A DNA stretch of 5,409 bases from Solobacterium sp. UBA636 (lineage in GTDB: Bacteria > Bacillota_I > Bacilli_A > Erysipelotrichales > Erysipelotrichaceae). A program made the position numbers and the translations under genes. The DNA lies in contig DBOW01000013.1 of the NCBI GenBank assembly GCA_002299675.1, forward strand, positions 1-5,409, written 5' to 3'. Shown here piece by piece: positions 4,587 to 5,409 of this stretch (position 1 is its first letter; every line of letters starts with the position of its first letter). Below the pieces are notes generated by a model. It had not been told where the DNA came from. It made no database searches and worked only from the letters and a program-made list of their open reading frames with translations.

Positions 4587-4861
4587 AAATCAATGAAGAA
4601 ATAAGAAAATCAATTATCGAAGAAACCAGAAAGAATACTGGAATTGTCCTCTCAGATGAAGAGCTGGATGTAATAAGCGGAGGCAGAAAACTATACTGGC
4701 AGGAAAACAACTCAATCTGTGAGCAGATTGAAGAATATAATGGCAAATTACCATACAGAAAATTCGAAGATGCTATGTATAGATATATCAATCACATCAG
4801 ATCCCTGGAAGAAGGCTCAGAAATCGAACTCTTCGATTACGAAAAATACAAAGTAAACTAA
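4583..4861 (+). CDS. Double-glycine-leader small protein 2, paralogue of the first
   Basis: A 92-residue protein. The leader is again exactly 34 residues and ends LSDEELDVISGG; it shares K/R-x-SII-x-ET-x-K, G20 and L23-x-DE with its neighbour. The predicted core is 58 residues (RKLYWQENN...), has one cysteine, is rich in aromatic and charged residues, and has the same C-terminal pattern (HIRSLEEG..IELFDYEKY). Both cores begin with Arg. The conservation of core as well as leader suggests that the two mature peptides have related or partner roles, as in two-peptide systems, though neither resembles a known two-peptide bacteriocin. The stop codon abuts a strong terminator, so the operon ends here. 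The processing and export machinery must be elsewhere. Confidence 0.8.
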   Translation: MKINEEIRKSIIEETRKNTGIVLSDEELDVISGGRKLYWQENNSICEQIEEYNGKLPYRKFEDAMYRYINHIRSLEEGSEIELFDYEKYKVN

Positions 4862-4888
4862 ACCATAGAAATAACTCTATGGTTTTTT
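4860..4888 (+). terminator. Intrinsic terminator of the GG-leader operon
   Basis: AACCATAGA (4861-4869) pairs with TCTATGGTT (4876-4884) around a 6-base loop, followed by T bases to 4888. The 5' arm overlaps the TAA stop of the second gene. Confidence 0.9.
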
Positions 4889-4900
4889 AAACCAGTCAAA

Positions 4901-4921
4901 AAGGTCAGCTATGCTGACCTT
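4901..4921 (-). terminator. Intrinsic terminator of the minus-strand zinc-ribbon unit
   Basis: AAGGTCAGC pairs perfectly with GCTGACCTT across a 3-base loop. On the minus strand the stem runs into a run of T bases (4902-4896). It faces the terminator at 4860-4888, and the two insulate the convergent units. It lies about 85 bases downstream of the zinc-ribbon stop. Confidence 0.8.
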
Positions 4922-5005
4922 CATTTAGACAATAGATATTTTAAAAATACCGTTTATATTCTTTTGCTTATCTAATTAAGATTTGCTGTCTTAAAATTGA
5001 GATTC

Positions 5006-5272
5006 CTAACCTGCTTTAGTACCCTTTTCAGCCCAGCTGGTATCAACTTTATATTGTCTATATTCCTCTTCTGTCATTTCTCTCCAGGCGCCTGAATTAA
5101 TGTTTGCAGGCAAGACTTTTTCATACCACCAGCTTTTATTACAAGGGTCACAATAGAATCTGTCCCATGAACCAGGATGTAAAGGCCTTCCACAGCTTGG
5201 ACAGACATATTTCTGATCTCTCTGAGATTTCTTTCCTACAAACTGATAATATTTGCCATCATCACCTTTACA
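5006..5272 (-). pseudogene. Zinc-ribbon protein ORF without a usable start codon
   Basis: The frame is open for 88 codons, from after a TAA at 5275-5273 to TAG at 5008-5006. It encodes GDDGKYYQFVGKKSQRDQ, then a four-cysteine zinc ribbon (CPSCG ... FYCDPCN), a Trp/Tyr-rich segment (KSWWYEK) and TEEEYRQYKVDTSW near the end. No ATG, GTG or TTG occurs in frame before the cysteines. An ATG just upstream (5278-5276) would read MKGDDGKYY if the following T were absent, so a one-base insertion at the start is one explanation. It has no good ribosome site. The zinc ribbon is clear, but its role is unknown. The facing terminator downstream suggests it was, or is, a transcribed gene. Confidence 0.55.
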
Positions 5273-5275
5273 TTA

Positions 5276-5409
5276 TTTTATACGAAATACAGCATATAAG
5301 GTAAACTTCCTTAGCATTATTTAATTAACAGCTGCAGCCAAAAGAAAAGCCGCTTATACGACTTCTGAATAAATATATTTTCTGGTTAGATTGCTACCCA
5401 TAAACCAGA
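5276..5409. other. Terminal stretch with no supportable gene
   Basis: All frames are broken by stops within a few codons on both strands. The only structure is a 7-bp inverted repeat, TCTGGTT (5381-5387) with AACCAGA (5403-5409), cut by the window edge. A minus-strand frame beginning at the edge ends in a TAA after about 17 codons, which could be the tail of an upstream gene but cannot be supported. Confidence 0.5.

Noticed and set aside
5104..5304. Plus-strand ORF of 66 codons
   Set aside because: It is the complement of the zinc-ribbon coding frame, has no ribosome site and has no recognisable protein features.
1..5409. CRISPR array or tRNA/rRNA genes
   Set aside because: No regularly spaced repeats and no cloverleaf or rRNA signatures were seen on reading either strand.

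Overview
This window looks like chromosomal DNA of a low-GC, anaerobic, gut-type Firmicute, most likely Lachnospiraceae/Clostridia. The evidence is strong AGGAGG-type ribosome binding sites, AT-rich spacers, an [FeFe] hydrogenase, an Rpn/PD-(D/E)XK family protein and an AlbA_2 (Schlafen-type) ATP-binding regulator. The family assignment is inference, not a database match.

Left part (1-1417), all minus strand. The window opens inside the N-terminus of an [FeFe] hydrogenase with two 4Fe-4S motifs. Its promoter region holds overlapping AT-rich palindromes that resemble Fur-family operators. Upstream on the same strand is a complete Rpn family recombination-promoting nuclease/putative transposase with its own promoter.

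Middle (about 1560-1880), minus strand. This apparent gap looks like a discrete transcription unit of about 300 nt. It has two tiny ORFs (MKEILLEIH and MKEVLLLSR) on an imperfect duplicated SD/start cassette, alternative pairings around the first Shine-Dalgarno, a hairpin, a geometrically plausible H-type pseudoknot and an intrinsic terminator. It is the strongest candidate here for something undescribed.

Centre (1957-4057), minus strand. A metallophosphoesterase lies upstream of an AlbA_2/HATPase/winged-helix gene. The conserved start of the AlbA_2 domain is out of frame with the rest because of an A8 run. The promoter carries a 26-bp palindrome plus a third half-site, a likely autoregulatory operator.

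Right part (4275-4888), plus strand, divergent from the phosphoesterase. Two translationally coupled paralogous small proteins each carry a 34-residue double-glycine leader ending ISGG, followed by unusual charged cores, and the pair ends in a strong terminator. A facing terminator serves a minus-strand zinc-ribbon ORF that has no usable start codon and looks damaged. The final 130 bases show no supportable gene.
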